The notes beneath the pieces are model-generated. The model had not been told where the DNA came from. It searched no databases and saw only the letters and a list, made by a program, of their open reading frames with translations. Positions 1 through 5,427 of a stretch of 6,215 bases of DNA are shown here, one piece after another. The translations under genes and the position numbers were made by a program. How positions within the stretch are numbered: the first letter of the stretch is position 1; the number at the start of each line of letters is the position of its first letter. The stretch is from an uncultured Pseudorhodobacter sp. (GTDB lineage: Bacteria; Pseudomonadota; Alphaproteobacteria; Rhodobacterales; Rhodobacteraceae), in the NCBI GenBank assembly GCA_937910975.1, contig CALEMZ010000153.1:1-6215 (forward strand). The letters run 5' to 3'.

Positions 1-580
1 CGTCGGCGGCAAAAAACGCGGTGTCGGTGGCACCGGGGCAAAGTGCCGTCACGCTTACGCCGGTGCCGGATAGCTCGGTCGCCACGGCCTCGGACAGGCT
101 AAGGAAATAGGCTTTGGTGGCCTGATACACCGCCATATTCGGCCCCGGCAGGAAGGCTGCGACAGACGCGACATTCAAAATACGGCCTGAGCGGTTGGCA
201 ACCATATGCGCCACCGCGCGCTTCATCAAAATCGTCGCCGCCACAACGTTGACCGAGATCGACGCCGATTCACGCGGCCAGTTTTCCGCATCGGCAAAGG
301 CCCCGTTGCGCCCGAGTCCTGCGTTGTTCACCAATATCCCGATCTGGCGGCCAGTGCTGGCATCAAGCCAGAGTTGTTCCACCGCATTCGTGTCTGCCAG
401 ATCGGCGGGCAGCACCAGCACCGCGATATGATAGGAACGCTCCAATTCATCGGCGAGCAGTCGAAGCTTGTCCTCCTGCCGGGCGGTCAAAATCACGTCA
501 AAGCCGGATTCCGCGGCCAGAATGGCAAATTCACGCCCTAGGCCTTCAGATGCTCCGGTAACGAGGGCCCAAATTGCCAC
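1..580 (-). CDS. Short-chain dehydrogenase/reductase (SDR), C-terminus beyond the window
   Basis: A classical SDR NAD(P)-dependent oxidoreductase of unknown substrate. The first 193 residues are visible and about 60-70 are missing, judged from the family's usual ~250-265. Motifs in order: dinucleotide-binding TGASEGLG (residues 8-15), a basic end of the second strand (TAR, 32-34) that hints at NADP(H), acidic PADL (58-61), NNAG (85-88), and the catalytic tetrad Asn111, Ser139, Tyr152 and Lys156 (YQATK). These are followed by CPGATDT (181-187). All active-site residues are present, so the enzyme should be functional. The start is GTG at 580: the frame is closed by TGA at 593-595 and no other start lies between. 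AAAGG is placed 8 nt upstream. The gene begins 4 nt after the pgk stop, so it is probably co-transcribed with pgk and translationally coupled to it. The SDR assignment is firm. The substrate cannot be told. Confidence 0.93.
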   Translation of the reverse strand, partial: MAIWALVTGASEGLGREFAILAAESGFDVILTARQEDKLRLLADELERSYHIAVLVLPADLADTNAVEQLWLDASTGRQIGILVNNAGLGRNGAFADAENWPRESASISVNVVAATILMKRAVAHMVANRSGRILNVASVAAFLPGPNMAVYQATKAYFLSLSEAVATELSGTGVSVTALCPGATDTAFFAAD

Positions 581-584
581 GCCC

Positions 585-1778
585 CTAACCTTTCAAGGCT
601 GCAACGCCGGGTAGGTCTTTGCCTTCCATCCACTCAAGGAAAGCCCCGCCCGCGCTGGAGATATAGGTGAATTGATCGGCCACCCCGGCTTTATTCAGTG
701 CCGCAACCGTATCGCCCCCGCCCGCAACCGAGACGAGTTTGCCCGTAACCGTCAGCGCGCCCGCTTGTCTCGCGGCGGCATTGGTGGCCGCGTCAAAAGG
801 TTCAATTTCAAACGCGCCCAAGGGGCCGTTCCAGATCAGCGTGCGGGCGGCGGCAAACACTTGCGCCAGATGGGCCACGGTCGCAGGGCCAGCATCCAAG
901 ATCATCGCATCCGCCGGGCATTGGCTGGATTCGACCACCTCAAACGCGGCCCCCGCCTTGAACTCGCGGGCCACGACCACGTCTATGGGCAGATGAATCT
1001 CACAGCCCGAAAGGTCGGCTTTGGCGAGGATTTCGAGGGCGGTTTCGGCCATATCGCGCTCGGCAAGGCTTTTGCCAACCTCAATCCCCTGCGCCACAAG
1101 GAATGTATTGGCCATACCCCCTCCGATAACGAGGTGGTTCACCTTGATCACCAGATTGCCCAAAAGTTCGAGCTTGGATGACACCTTGGCCCCACCGACC
1201 ACGGCCACCAGTGGGCGCGCAGGGTTGCCCAAAGCGGCCTCCAGTGCAGAAAGTTCGGCCTGCATCAAGCGACCCGCGCAATTGGGCAGCAGCCGGGCAA
1301 TGCCCTCGGTGCTGGCATGCGCACGGTGCGCCGCCGAGAAGGCATCATTGACATAGACTTCGCCCAGAGCCGCGATGCTGGCGGCGAGCATGGGGTCGTT
1401 TTTTTCCTCACCGGCATGAAAGCGGGTGTTTTCCAGCAAAACGACATCGCCCGCGCCCATGGATTGAACCGCCTCTTTAGCGGGGCCACCGATGCAATCG
1501 CGCGCAAAGATAACTTTGGTTTGCGGTAAGGCTGCCTGAAGGGCCGGGACAACCTGAGCAAGGCTCATTTCTGGCACGACCACGCCCTTGGGCCGCCCGA
1601 AATGGGCCAGAAGCACAGGTTTGCCGCCCTTGGACAGAATATCGGTGATGGTCGGCACAATCCGCGCAATTCTTGTTGCGTCAGTGACGATGCCACCCTC
1701 CATCGGGACATTCAGATCCACGCGCACCAAAACGACCTTGCCGCCAAGCTCCATGTCGTCGAGCGTCTTCCAAGCCAT
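585..1778 (-). CDS. pgk: Phosphoglycerate kinase
   Basis: Cytoplasmic phosphoglycerate kinase, which transfers phosphate between 1,3-bisphosphoglycerate and ADP in glycolysis, and in reverse in gluconeogenesis or the Calvin cycle. The protein is 397 residues, normal for bacteria, and forms the usual two-lobe fold. Visible motifs: substrate-binding VDLNVP (20-25) and the basic-patch Arg36 in ATRI; HFGRPKG (59-65); ENTRFHAGEEK (116-126); AFSAAHRAHAS (146-156) with Arg152; nucleotide-side GGAKVSSK (195-202); IGGGMANTFL (218-227); IWNGPLGAFE (315-324); and GGGDT (353-357). The C-terminal glycine loop is SSAGGAFLE. I chose the ATG at 1778 because AAAGGAGG sits 5 nt upstream and the protein then starts MAWKTLDDMEL, as Pgk normally does. 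An in-frame ATG at 1811 would add 11 residues and has no such site. The gene is followed after 4 nt by an SDR gene and is divergent from the cyclophilin pair. Confidence 0.98.
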   Translation of the reverse strand: MAWKTLDDMELGGKVVLVRVDLNVPMEGGIVTDATRIARIVPTITDILSKGGKPVLLAHFGRPKGVVVPEMSLAQVVPALQAALPQTKVIFARDCIGGPAKEAVQSMGAGDVVLLENTRFHAGEEKNDPMLAASIAALGEVYVNDAFSAAHRAHASTEGIARLLPNCAGRLMQAELSALEAALGNPARPLVAVVGGAKVSSKLELLGNLVIKVNHLVIGGGMANTFLVAQGIEVGKSLAERDMAETALEILAKADLSGCEIHLPIDVVVAREFKAGAAFEVVESSQCPADAMILDAGPATVAHLAQVFAAARTLIWNGPLGAFEIEPFDAATNAAARQAGALTVTGKLVSVAGGGDTVAALNKAGVADQFTYISSAGGAFLEWMEGKDLPGVAALKG

Positions 1779-1783
1779 CCTAG

Positions 1784-1791
1784 CCTCCTTT
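1784..1791 (-). promoter_or_regulatory. Ribosome binding site of pgk
   Basis: On the minus strand this reads AAAGGAGG, an almost perfect anti-Shine-Dalgarno match, separated by 5 nt from the ATG at 1778. It decides the pgk start against the upstream in-frame ATG at 1811. Confidence 0.85.
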
Positions 1792-1884
1792 ATCCAGTCC
1801 CACCCTTCCACCCTATCCCGTAGCCTTCGTCAATGGTTAGCCCTTTCCAATGGGGCGATGGATGATTAGGTTGTGCGTCAGAAA

Positions 1885-1914
1885 ATTATAGGAGCGCCAA
1901 ATGGCCGATATCAA
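1885..1914 (-). promoter_or_regulatory. Candidate sigma-70 promoter for the pgk-SDR operon
   Basis: On the minus strand: -35 box TTGATA (1909-1914, 5/6 to TTGACA), an 18-nt spacer, and a perfect -10 box TATAAT (1885-1890). Transcription would start near 1878, giving pgk a leader of about 100 nt. The -35 box lies inside the first codons of the divergent cyclophilin gene, and the -10 box abuts that gene's Shine-Dalgarno sequence. The box match is seen directly; activity is inferred. I see no equally good promoter for the plus-strand cyclophilin gene in the 122-bp gap. Confidence 0.5.
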
Positions 1915-2407
1915 AGATCCCGAGAACACGATCCTGATGGAACTCAAAGGCGGCACCGTCGTTATTGAGCTGTTAGCCGATGTGGCACCCTTGCATAGCG
2001 CACGGATGAAAGAGCTGGCCCGCGCCGGGGCTTATGACAACGTGTGTTTTCACCGCGTGATTGATGGCTTCATGGCCCAGACCGGCGATGTGGAGCATGG
2101 CGATATGGAAGACGGGTTTAACCTGCGCCGGGCTGGCACAGGCGGGTCGGACATGCCCGACGTTCCGGCAGAGTTTTCCAAGATCCCTCATGCGCGCGGC
2201 GCTTTGGGTGCGGCACGGTCTTCGAACCCAAACTCGGCTAACTCGCAGTTCTTTATCAGCTTCAAGGACAATGACTTCCTGAACGGGCAATACACGGTCT
2301 ATGGTCAGGTGATTTCAGGGATGGAGCATGTGGATGCGATTGTGCGCGGCGAGCCGCCTACGAATCCGGACCGAATGATCTCGGTCAAGGTGGCTGCCGA
2401 TGCGTAA
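1901..2407 (+). CDS. Cytoplasmic cyclophilin-type peptidyl-prolyl cis-trans isomerase
   Basis: A single-domain cyclophilin of 168 residues without a signal peptide, similar to the PpiB type. It catalyses cis-trans isomerisation of Xaa-Pro bonds during folding in the cytoplasm. The key cyclophilin residues are present: Arg52, Phe57, Met58 and Gln60 in FHRVIDGFMAQTGD (50-63), then Gln116 and Phe118 in SANSQFFI (112-119), and Leu127. The position of human CypA Trp121 is Phe126 here and that of His126 is Tyr131. Phe at the Trp position is common in bacterial cyclophilins and is associated with weak cyclosporin binding. The start ATG has AGGAG at 1890-1894, 6 nt upstream. The stop overlaps the start of the next gene by 8 nt, which suggests an operon with translational coupling. 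The gene is divergent from pgk across a 122-bp regulatory gap. Family and catalytic competence are clear; client proteins are not. Confidence 0.96.
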   Translation: MADIKDPENTILMELKGGTVVIELLADVAPLHSARMKELARAGAYDNVCFHRVIDGFMAQTGDVEHGDMEDGFNLRRAGTGGSDMPDVPAEFSKIPHARGALGAARSSNPNSANSQFFISFKDNDFLNGQYTVYGQVISGMEHVDAIVRGEPPTNPDRMISVKVAADA

Positions 2408-3011
2408 GGAAGCACTGCTCGTAGCCGGGCTGTTCGGGCTTGGTTTAGCAGTGCTGGGGGGCTGGATGCTGTCGCAATCCGCCTCGCCTGCGCTGGCGCC
2501 GGCTGCTGTGGATGGGCCGGGGCCTCGCTTGGTGATCGAGATTGCGGGCGAGGCGAATGGTACAGTCGTCATCGATATGCTGCCCGATCTGGCACCCCTG
2601 CATGTGGCCCAAATCACGGCGCTGGCACGGGATGGGAAATATGACGGGGTGGTATTTCACCGCGTGATTGATGGTTTCATGGCCCAGACCGGGGATGTTG
2701 AATTTGGCAAGGCGACGGGGGATACCGCGCAGGCCGGGATGGGCGGCTCGGAACTGCCCGACATTCCGGCGGAGTTCTCAGCCGAGACATTTGCGCGCGG
2801 CATCGTGGGTATGGCCCGCAGCCAGAGCCCAGATTCGGCCAACAGCCAGTTTTTCATCATGTTCGCACCGGGGCCTTTTCTTGACAGGCAATATACCGTC
2901 GTGGGTCGGGTGATTACAGGCATGGATGTGGTCGATCAGATCAAGCGCGGGCAGGGCGCTAATGGCGGGGTTTCCGACCCCGATATGATGGCCCGCGTGA
3001 CGGTTGAGTGA
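2400..3011 (+). CDS. Exported or membrane-anchored cyclophilin-type peptidyl-prolyl isomerase
   Basis: A 203-residue cyclophilin with an N-terminal export segment: MRKE, a hydrophobic stretch at about residues 5-24, then a small-residue region with a possible signal peptidase I site after ALA (31-33). If cleaved it is periplasmic; if not, it is anchored with the domain outside. The catalytic domain (about 43-203) keeps Arg88, Phe93, Met94 and Gln96 (FHRVIDGFMAQTGD, 86-99), Gln150 and Phe152 (SANSQFFI, 146-153), Phe160-Leu161 and Tyr165. It should therefore act on proline bonds of exported proteins. AAGGTGG at 2387-2393 lies inside the upstream gene, 6 nt before the ATG, and the two genes overlap by 8 nt (ATGCGTAA). 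The strong similarity to the preceding protein shows a tandem duplication in which one copy acquired or kept an export signal. A hairpin follows the stop. Confidence 0.95.
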   Translation: MRKEALLVAGLFGLGLAVLGGWMLSQSASPALAPAAVDGPGPRLVIEIAGEANGTVVIDMLPDLAPLHVAQITALARDGKYDGVVFHRVIDGFMAQTGDVEFGKATGDTAQAGMGGSELPDIPAEFSAETFARGIVGMARSQSPDSANSQFFIMFAPGPFLDRQYTVVGRVITGMDVVDQIKRGQGANGGVSDPDMMARVTVE

Positions 3012-3018
3012 AAACATT

Positions 3019-3046
3019 GGCCCATCCCGGATGGCTGGGATGGGTC
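3019..3046 (+). terminator. Hairpin after the cyclophilin pair, probable terminator
   Basis: Starting 8 nt after the stop, a 12-bp stem encloses the tetraloop ATGG: GGCCCATCCCGG pairs with CTGGGATGGGTC, including two G-T pairs. The stem is strong, but the following bases are GGTTTGCGC, so the usual run of T is nearly absent. It may be a weak or factor-assisted terminator, or an mRNA 3'-end stabiliser. Confidence 0.6.
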
Positions 3047-3095
3047 GGTTTGCGCACAGAGCGCGCGTACGTATATTTTTAGTGTTTTGATTTAA

Positions 3096-3110
3096 AGTGA
3101 TATCATCACT
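3096..3110. repeat. Short perfect inverted repeat in AT-rich DNA
   Basis: AGTGAT and ATCACT flank the spacer ATC, a 6-3-6 dyad of the size of a dimeric repressor site. It lies between convergent genes with no known promoter to control. Function unknown; it could be chance in AT-rich sequence. Confidence 0.4.
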
Positions 3111-3114
3111 CTTG

Positions 3115-3131
3115 TTTACCAAATCTTAACC
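3115..3131. promoter_or_regulatory. CtrA-like box (TTTA-N7-TTAA)
   Basis: TTTACC (3115-3120) and TTAACC (3126-3131) form direct half sites, reading TTTA-N7-TTAA. The consensus for the alphaproteobacterial cell-cycle regulator CtrA is TTAA-N7-TTAA, so there is one mismatch. It is not upstream of any recognisable gene here, so it is either a chance match or a leftover of a lost promoter region. Confidence 0.3.
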
Positions 3132-3153
3132 CGTCTGCTGGGCGATTTTGGTA
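3117..3153. repeat. Imperfect stem-loop overlapping the CtrA-like box
   Basis: TACCAAATC (3117-3125) pairs with GATTTTGGTA (3144-3153) with one bulged base, giving a 9-bp stem. Inside it CCC (3130-3132) can pair with GGG (3140-3142). No run of T follows on either strand. It could be a structured RNA end, a protein site or a mobile-element relic; nothing in the context decides. Confidence 0.4.
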
Positions 3154-3228
3154 TCAAATCTATCCCGCGGAGGCGCTGCCCCCCATCTATTGGTTTAACG
3201 GTGATGGAGCATTATGCCTAAAGTATCT

Positions 3229-3310
3229 GCCAGACTGGTAGACGCCATTTCTTGCCAGACGATAGAATATACCGCACTTGGCATACCCGTCATAGATAGG
3301 TGTGTCTGGC
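3229..3310. repeat. Three copies of GCCAGAC near the IS-like end
   Basis: GCCAGAC occurs directly at 3229-3235 and 3254-3260 and inverted (GTCTGGC) at 3304-3310. The first copy lies in a quasi-palindrome, TCTGCCAGACTGGTAGA. The clustering within 130 bp of a likely insertion-sequence terminus fits subterminal repeats of such an element. This is an inference from position only. Confidence 0.35.
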
Positions 3311-3337
3311 GAAAAGGGACGCAGAAGCCTCCCTCTA

Positions 3338-3353
3338 TTTGTGCAACAAAGCC
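3338..3353 (-). mobile_element. Solitary IS5-family-like terminal inverted repeat (insertion-sequence scar)
   Basis: On the minus strand this reads GGCTTTGTTGCACAAA, which closely resembles the ends of IS5-family elements (IS903/IS427-type ends begin GGCTTTGTTG). The end faces parE and lies 26 bp from its stop codon; any element would extend leftwards. I find no transposase fragment and no second copy of this terminus in the window, so only a terminal remnant or a small non-autonomous derivative can be present. How far it extends is unknown, perhaps to about 3150. The match is from memory of the family. Confidence 0.5.
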
Positions 3354-3359
3354 GCTGCA

Positions 3360-3374
3360 GTTACCAAAGGTAAC
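3360..3374 (-). terminator. Short hairpin just after parE, weak terminator candidate
   Basis: GTTACC and GGTAAC flank a three-base spacer, a perfect 6-bp dyad beginning 5 nt after the parE stop. The stem is short and no T-run follows on the minus strand, so it is at best a weak terminator. The dyad equally resembles a small protein-binding site, or simply flanks the nearby IS-like end. Confidence 0.3.
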
Positions 3375-3379
3375 CTTCG

Positions 3380-5335
3380 TCAAACATCCAGCTCCTCCAC
3401 AAACTGCGCGTTCTCCTGAATATACTGGAAACGCAGCTCGGGTTTCTTGCCCATCAGGCGTTCCACGAGGTCGGAGGTTTCGCCCGGCTCATCCTCGTCA
3501 ATCGACACGCGGATAAGCTTGCGGCTTAGGGGGTTCATTGTGGTATCCTTAAGGTCTTTGGCGTCCATCTCGCCCAATCCCTTAAAACGCTGCACATCAA
3601 TTTTTCCTTTGCCACCCAATCCCTTGGCCATCCAAATTTCCTTTTCCACGTCATCGGAGACATAGAGACGTCTGGCCCCTTGGGTCAGCCGGTACAGGGG
3701 CGGGCAGGCAAGGTAGAGATGGCCCCTGTCGATCAGCGGGCGCATTTGGGTAAAAAAGAAGGTCATCAGCAGCGCGGCGATATGAGCACCATCGACATCG
3801 GCGTCGGTCATGATGATGATCTTGTCATAGCGCAGATCATCCACCTTGAATTTGGTGCCCATCTGCACCCCCAAAGCCTCGCAAATATCACGGATTTCGG
3901 AGTTGTCGTGCAGCTTGTTTGACGCGGCCCCAAGCACGTTGAGAATTTTGCCCTTCAGCGGCAAAAGCGCTTGATTTTCGCGGTTGCGCGCGCCTTTGGC
4001 AGAGCCGCCGGCACTATCGCCTTCGACGATGAACAGCTCCGTCCCCTCGCGGTTTTTCGCGGTGCAATCGGTGAGCTTTCCCGGCAGGCGCAGCTTTTTG
4101 GTGGCCGATTTGCGCTGGGTTTCCTTTTCCTGACGGCGGCGCAAGCGTTCTTCGGCGCGCAGCACTAGAAAATCAAGGATCGCACCCGCGGATTTGGTAT
4201 CGGCGGCCAGCCAGTTGTCGAAATGGTCGCGCACGGAGCCTTCGACCAGTTTGGCTGCTTCCTCTGTGGCGAGGCGGTCTTTGGTCTGGCCGACGAATTG
4301 CGGCTCGCGGATGAAAACCGAGATCAGCGCGCAGCCGCCCGTCATCATATCATCGCGGGTGATAAGTTCGGCTTTGCGGTTCTTCACCAACTCGCCGTAA
4401 GCGCGGATGCCTTTGAGGATTGCAGTCCAGAAACCGCTTTCATGCGTGCCGCCTTCGGGGGTGGGGACGGTGTTGGTGTAGGACTGAATGAAACCATCGC
4501 GTGAGGGTGTCCAGTTGATGGCCCATTCGACGAAGCCTGGAACGCCGAATTTTTCCTGAAAGGCGACTTTGCCTGCGAAGGGGCGGTCGGCATAAGTGGT
4601 GGAGCCGGTGAGTTGCTCGCCGAGGTAATCGGCCAGACCGCCGGGGAAGTGAAACACGGCCTCCATCGGGGTGTCGCCATCGGGGACCGCCGATTTCCAG
4701 CGAATTTCGACGCCGGAGAAAAGATAGGCCTTGGAGCGGACCATCTTCATCACCCGTGCGGGCTTGAACTGCAATGAGCCGAAAATCTGGGCATCAGGGT
4801 GAAAGGTGACAGCGGTGCCGCGCCGGTTGGGGGCTGCACCTATCTTGGCGATGGGGCCTTGCGGGATTCCGCGCGAAAATTCCTGAACGTAGAGTTCCTT
4901 GTTGCGCGCAACCTCGACCCGCATGTGGTCCGACAACGCGTTGACGACGGAAGCGCCCACCCCGTGCAGGCCGCCCGATGTTTCATAGGCCTTGCCAGAG
5001 AATTTGCCGCCCGAATGCAAGGTGCAAAGGATCACTTCCAGCGCGGATTTTTCGGGGAATTTCGGGTGCGGATCAACCGGGATGCCACGGCCATTGTCAC
5101 GAATGGTAAGAGAATAATCGGCGTGAAGTTCTACCTCGATCCGGTTGGCATGGCCTGCCACGGCCTCGTCCATGGAGTTGTCGAGCACTTCGGCCACGAG
5201 GTGATGCAGCGCACGCTCATCCGTACCGCCGATATACATGCCGGGACGTTTGCGGACAGGTTCCAGCCCTTCCAGCACCTCGATGTCATTTGCATCATAG
5301 GTTTCGGTCGCGGAGGCGAGAAGATCATTGGCCAT
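3380..5335 (-). CDS. parE: DNA topoisomerase IV subunit B (ParE)
   Basis: ATPase subunit of topoisomerase IV, which pairs with ParC to decatenate daughter chromosomes. Its 651 residues fit ParE and are too few for the typical ~800-residue GyrB. GHKL ATPase domain: Glu49, Asn53 and Glu57 (VAEVLDNSMDEA), Asp80 and Gly84 in RDNGRG, HSGGKF (107-112) and GGLHGVG (121-127). Transducer domain: switch lysine Lys352 in GQTKDRL (349-355). TOPRIM domain: EGDSAGGSAK (438-447) with Glu438, and TDADVDG (510-516) with Asp511 and Asp513 as Mg2+ ligands. The quinolone-region motif QRFKGLGEM is at 582-590. The ATG at 5335 gives the usual ParE start and is preceded only by a weak GAG at 5-nt spacing. The nearest neighbours are an epimerase remnant upstream on the other strand and an IS-like scar just downstream. 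The gene is intact, with all catalytic residues present. Confidence 0.97.
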   Translation of the reverse strand: MANDLLASATETYDANDIEVLEGLEPVRKRPGMYIGGTDERALHHLVAEVLDNSMDEAVAGHANRIEVELHADYSLTIRDNGRGIPVDPHPKFPEKSALEVILCTLHSGGKFSGKAYETSGGLHGVGASVVNALSDHMRVEVARNKELYVQEFSRGIPQGPIAKIGAAPNRRGTAVTFHPDAQIFGSLQFKPARVMKMVRSKAYLFSGVEIRWKSAVPDGDTPMEAVFHFPGGLADYLGEQLTGSTTYADRPFAGKVAFQEKFGVPGFVEWAINWTPSRDGFIQSYTNTVPTPEGGTHESGFWTAILKGIRAYGELVKNRKAELITRDDMMTGGCALISVFIREPQFVGQTKDRLATEEAAKLVEGSVRDHFDNWLAADTKSAGAILDFLVLRAEERLRRRQEKETQRKSATKKLRLPGKLTDCTAKNREGTELFIVEGDSAGGSAKGARNRENQALLPLKGKILNVLGAASNKLHDNSEIRDICEALGVQMGTKFKVDDLRYDKIIIMTDADVDGAHIAALLMTFFFTQMRPLIDRGHLYLACPPLYRLTQGARRLYVSDDVEKEIWMAKGLGGKGKIDVQRFKGLGEMDAKDLKDTTMNPLSRKLIRVSIDEDEPGETSDLVERLMGKKPELRFQYIQENAQFVEELDV

Positions 5336-5371
5336 ATGTGCTCGATTCTTATGCGGCTTGTTTGAGGCAGG

Positions 5372-5400
5372 ATTAGACCATCAGGGGGCGGGGGACGCAA
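5372..5400 (-). promoter_or_regulatory. Candidate sigma-70 promoter of parE
   Basis: On the minus strand: -35 TTGCGT (5395-5400), a 17-nt spacer, and -10 TCTAAT (5372-5377, 5/6 to TATAAT). The start would be near 5365, giving parE a leader of about 30 nt. The spacer is C-rich on this strand because it coincides with the G-tracts of the plus strand. Activity is inferred from the boxes and spacing only. Confidence 0.5.
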
Positions 5401-5421
5401 GACTTGGGGGCGGGGCAGGGG
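5384..5421 (+). repeat. G-tract cluster with a duplicated GGGGGCGGGG, possible G-quadruplex
   Basis: Five runs of 4-5 G lie within 38 bases: 5384-5388, 5390-5394, 5406-5410, 5412-5415 and 5418-5421. GGGGGCGGGG is present twice (5384-5393 and 5406-5415). Four runs can combine into a quadruplex only with one loop of 11 nt, longer than the standard limit of 7. It overlaps the candidate parE promoter. Confidence 0.45.
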
Positions 5422-5427
5422 CATCGG

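Larger units (their letters stand above)
3012..3379. other. Gap between convergent genes with several repeats and an IS scar, no convincing gene
   Basis: This 368-bp stretch separates the stops of the exported cyclophilin gene and parE. The left part has a strong hairpin (3019-3046). The middle (about 3066-3130) is clearly more AT-rich than the flanks and holds an inverted repeat, a CtrA-like box and an imperfect stem-loop. The right part (about 3220-3353) carries repeats of GCCAGAC and ends in a 16-bp IS5-like terminus. Two short open frames (plus from 3214, minus ending at 3195) cross this region and run into parE or its tail. Neither resembles a protein I know. Confidence 0.7.

Noticed and set aside
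195..541. Two plus-strand open frames opposite the SDR gene
   Set aside because: The minus strand carries a complete set of SDR motifs through this region; the plus frames are shadows.
672..1181. Plus-strand open frame (169 codons) opposite pgk
   Set aside because: Antisense shadow of pgk, with low-complexity, Arg-rich content and no domain.
1779..1811. Eleven-residue N-terminal extension of Pgk from the ATG at 1811
   Set aside because: The AAAGGAGG site at 1784-1791 serves the ATG at 1778, and Pgk proteins normally begin close to that residue.
1828..1833. TTGACG on the minus strand as the pgk -35 box
   Set aside because: It is a good -35 match, but 16-18 nt downstream there is no acceptable -10 box (TGGAAG), unlike the TTGATA/TATAAT pair further upstream.
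3044..3061. GGTCGGTTTGCGCACAGA as a partner end of the IS-like terminus, which would define a ~310-bp element
   Set aside because: It aligns with GGCTTTGTTGCACAAA only with gaps and several mismatches, and no matching target duplication flanks the two ends.
3195..3383. Minus-strand open frame of 62 codons ending in the gap
   Set aside because: Its start overlaps the parE stop, it reads through the IS-like terminus, and it resembles no transposase or other known protein.
3214..3516. Plus-strand open frame of 100 codons with GGAG before its ATG
   Set aside because: It runs across the IS-like end and then antisense into the parE 3' end, matches no protein family I recognise, and its second half is a shadow of parE codons.
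3380..5335. The topoisomerase gene as gyrB
   Set aside because: At 651 residues it lacks the extra length of typical GyrB, and the motif context around the TOPRIM domain is that of ParE.
4799..5365. Long plus-strand open frame (188 codons) opposite the parE ATPase domain
   Set aside because: It is entirely antisense to a highly conserved gene and is explained by the codon bias of GC-rich DNA.
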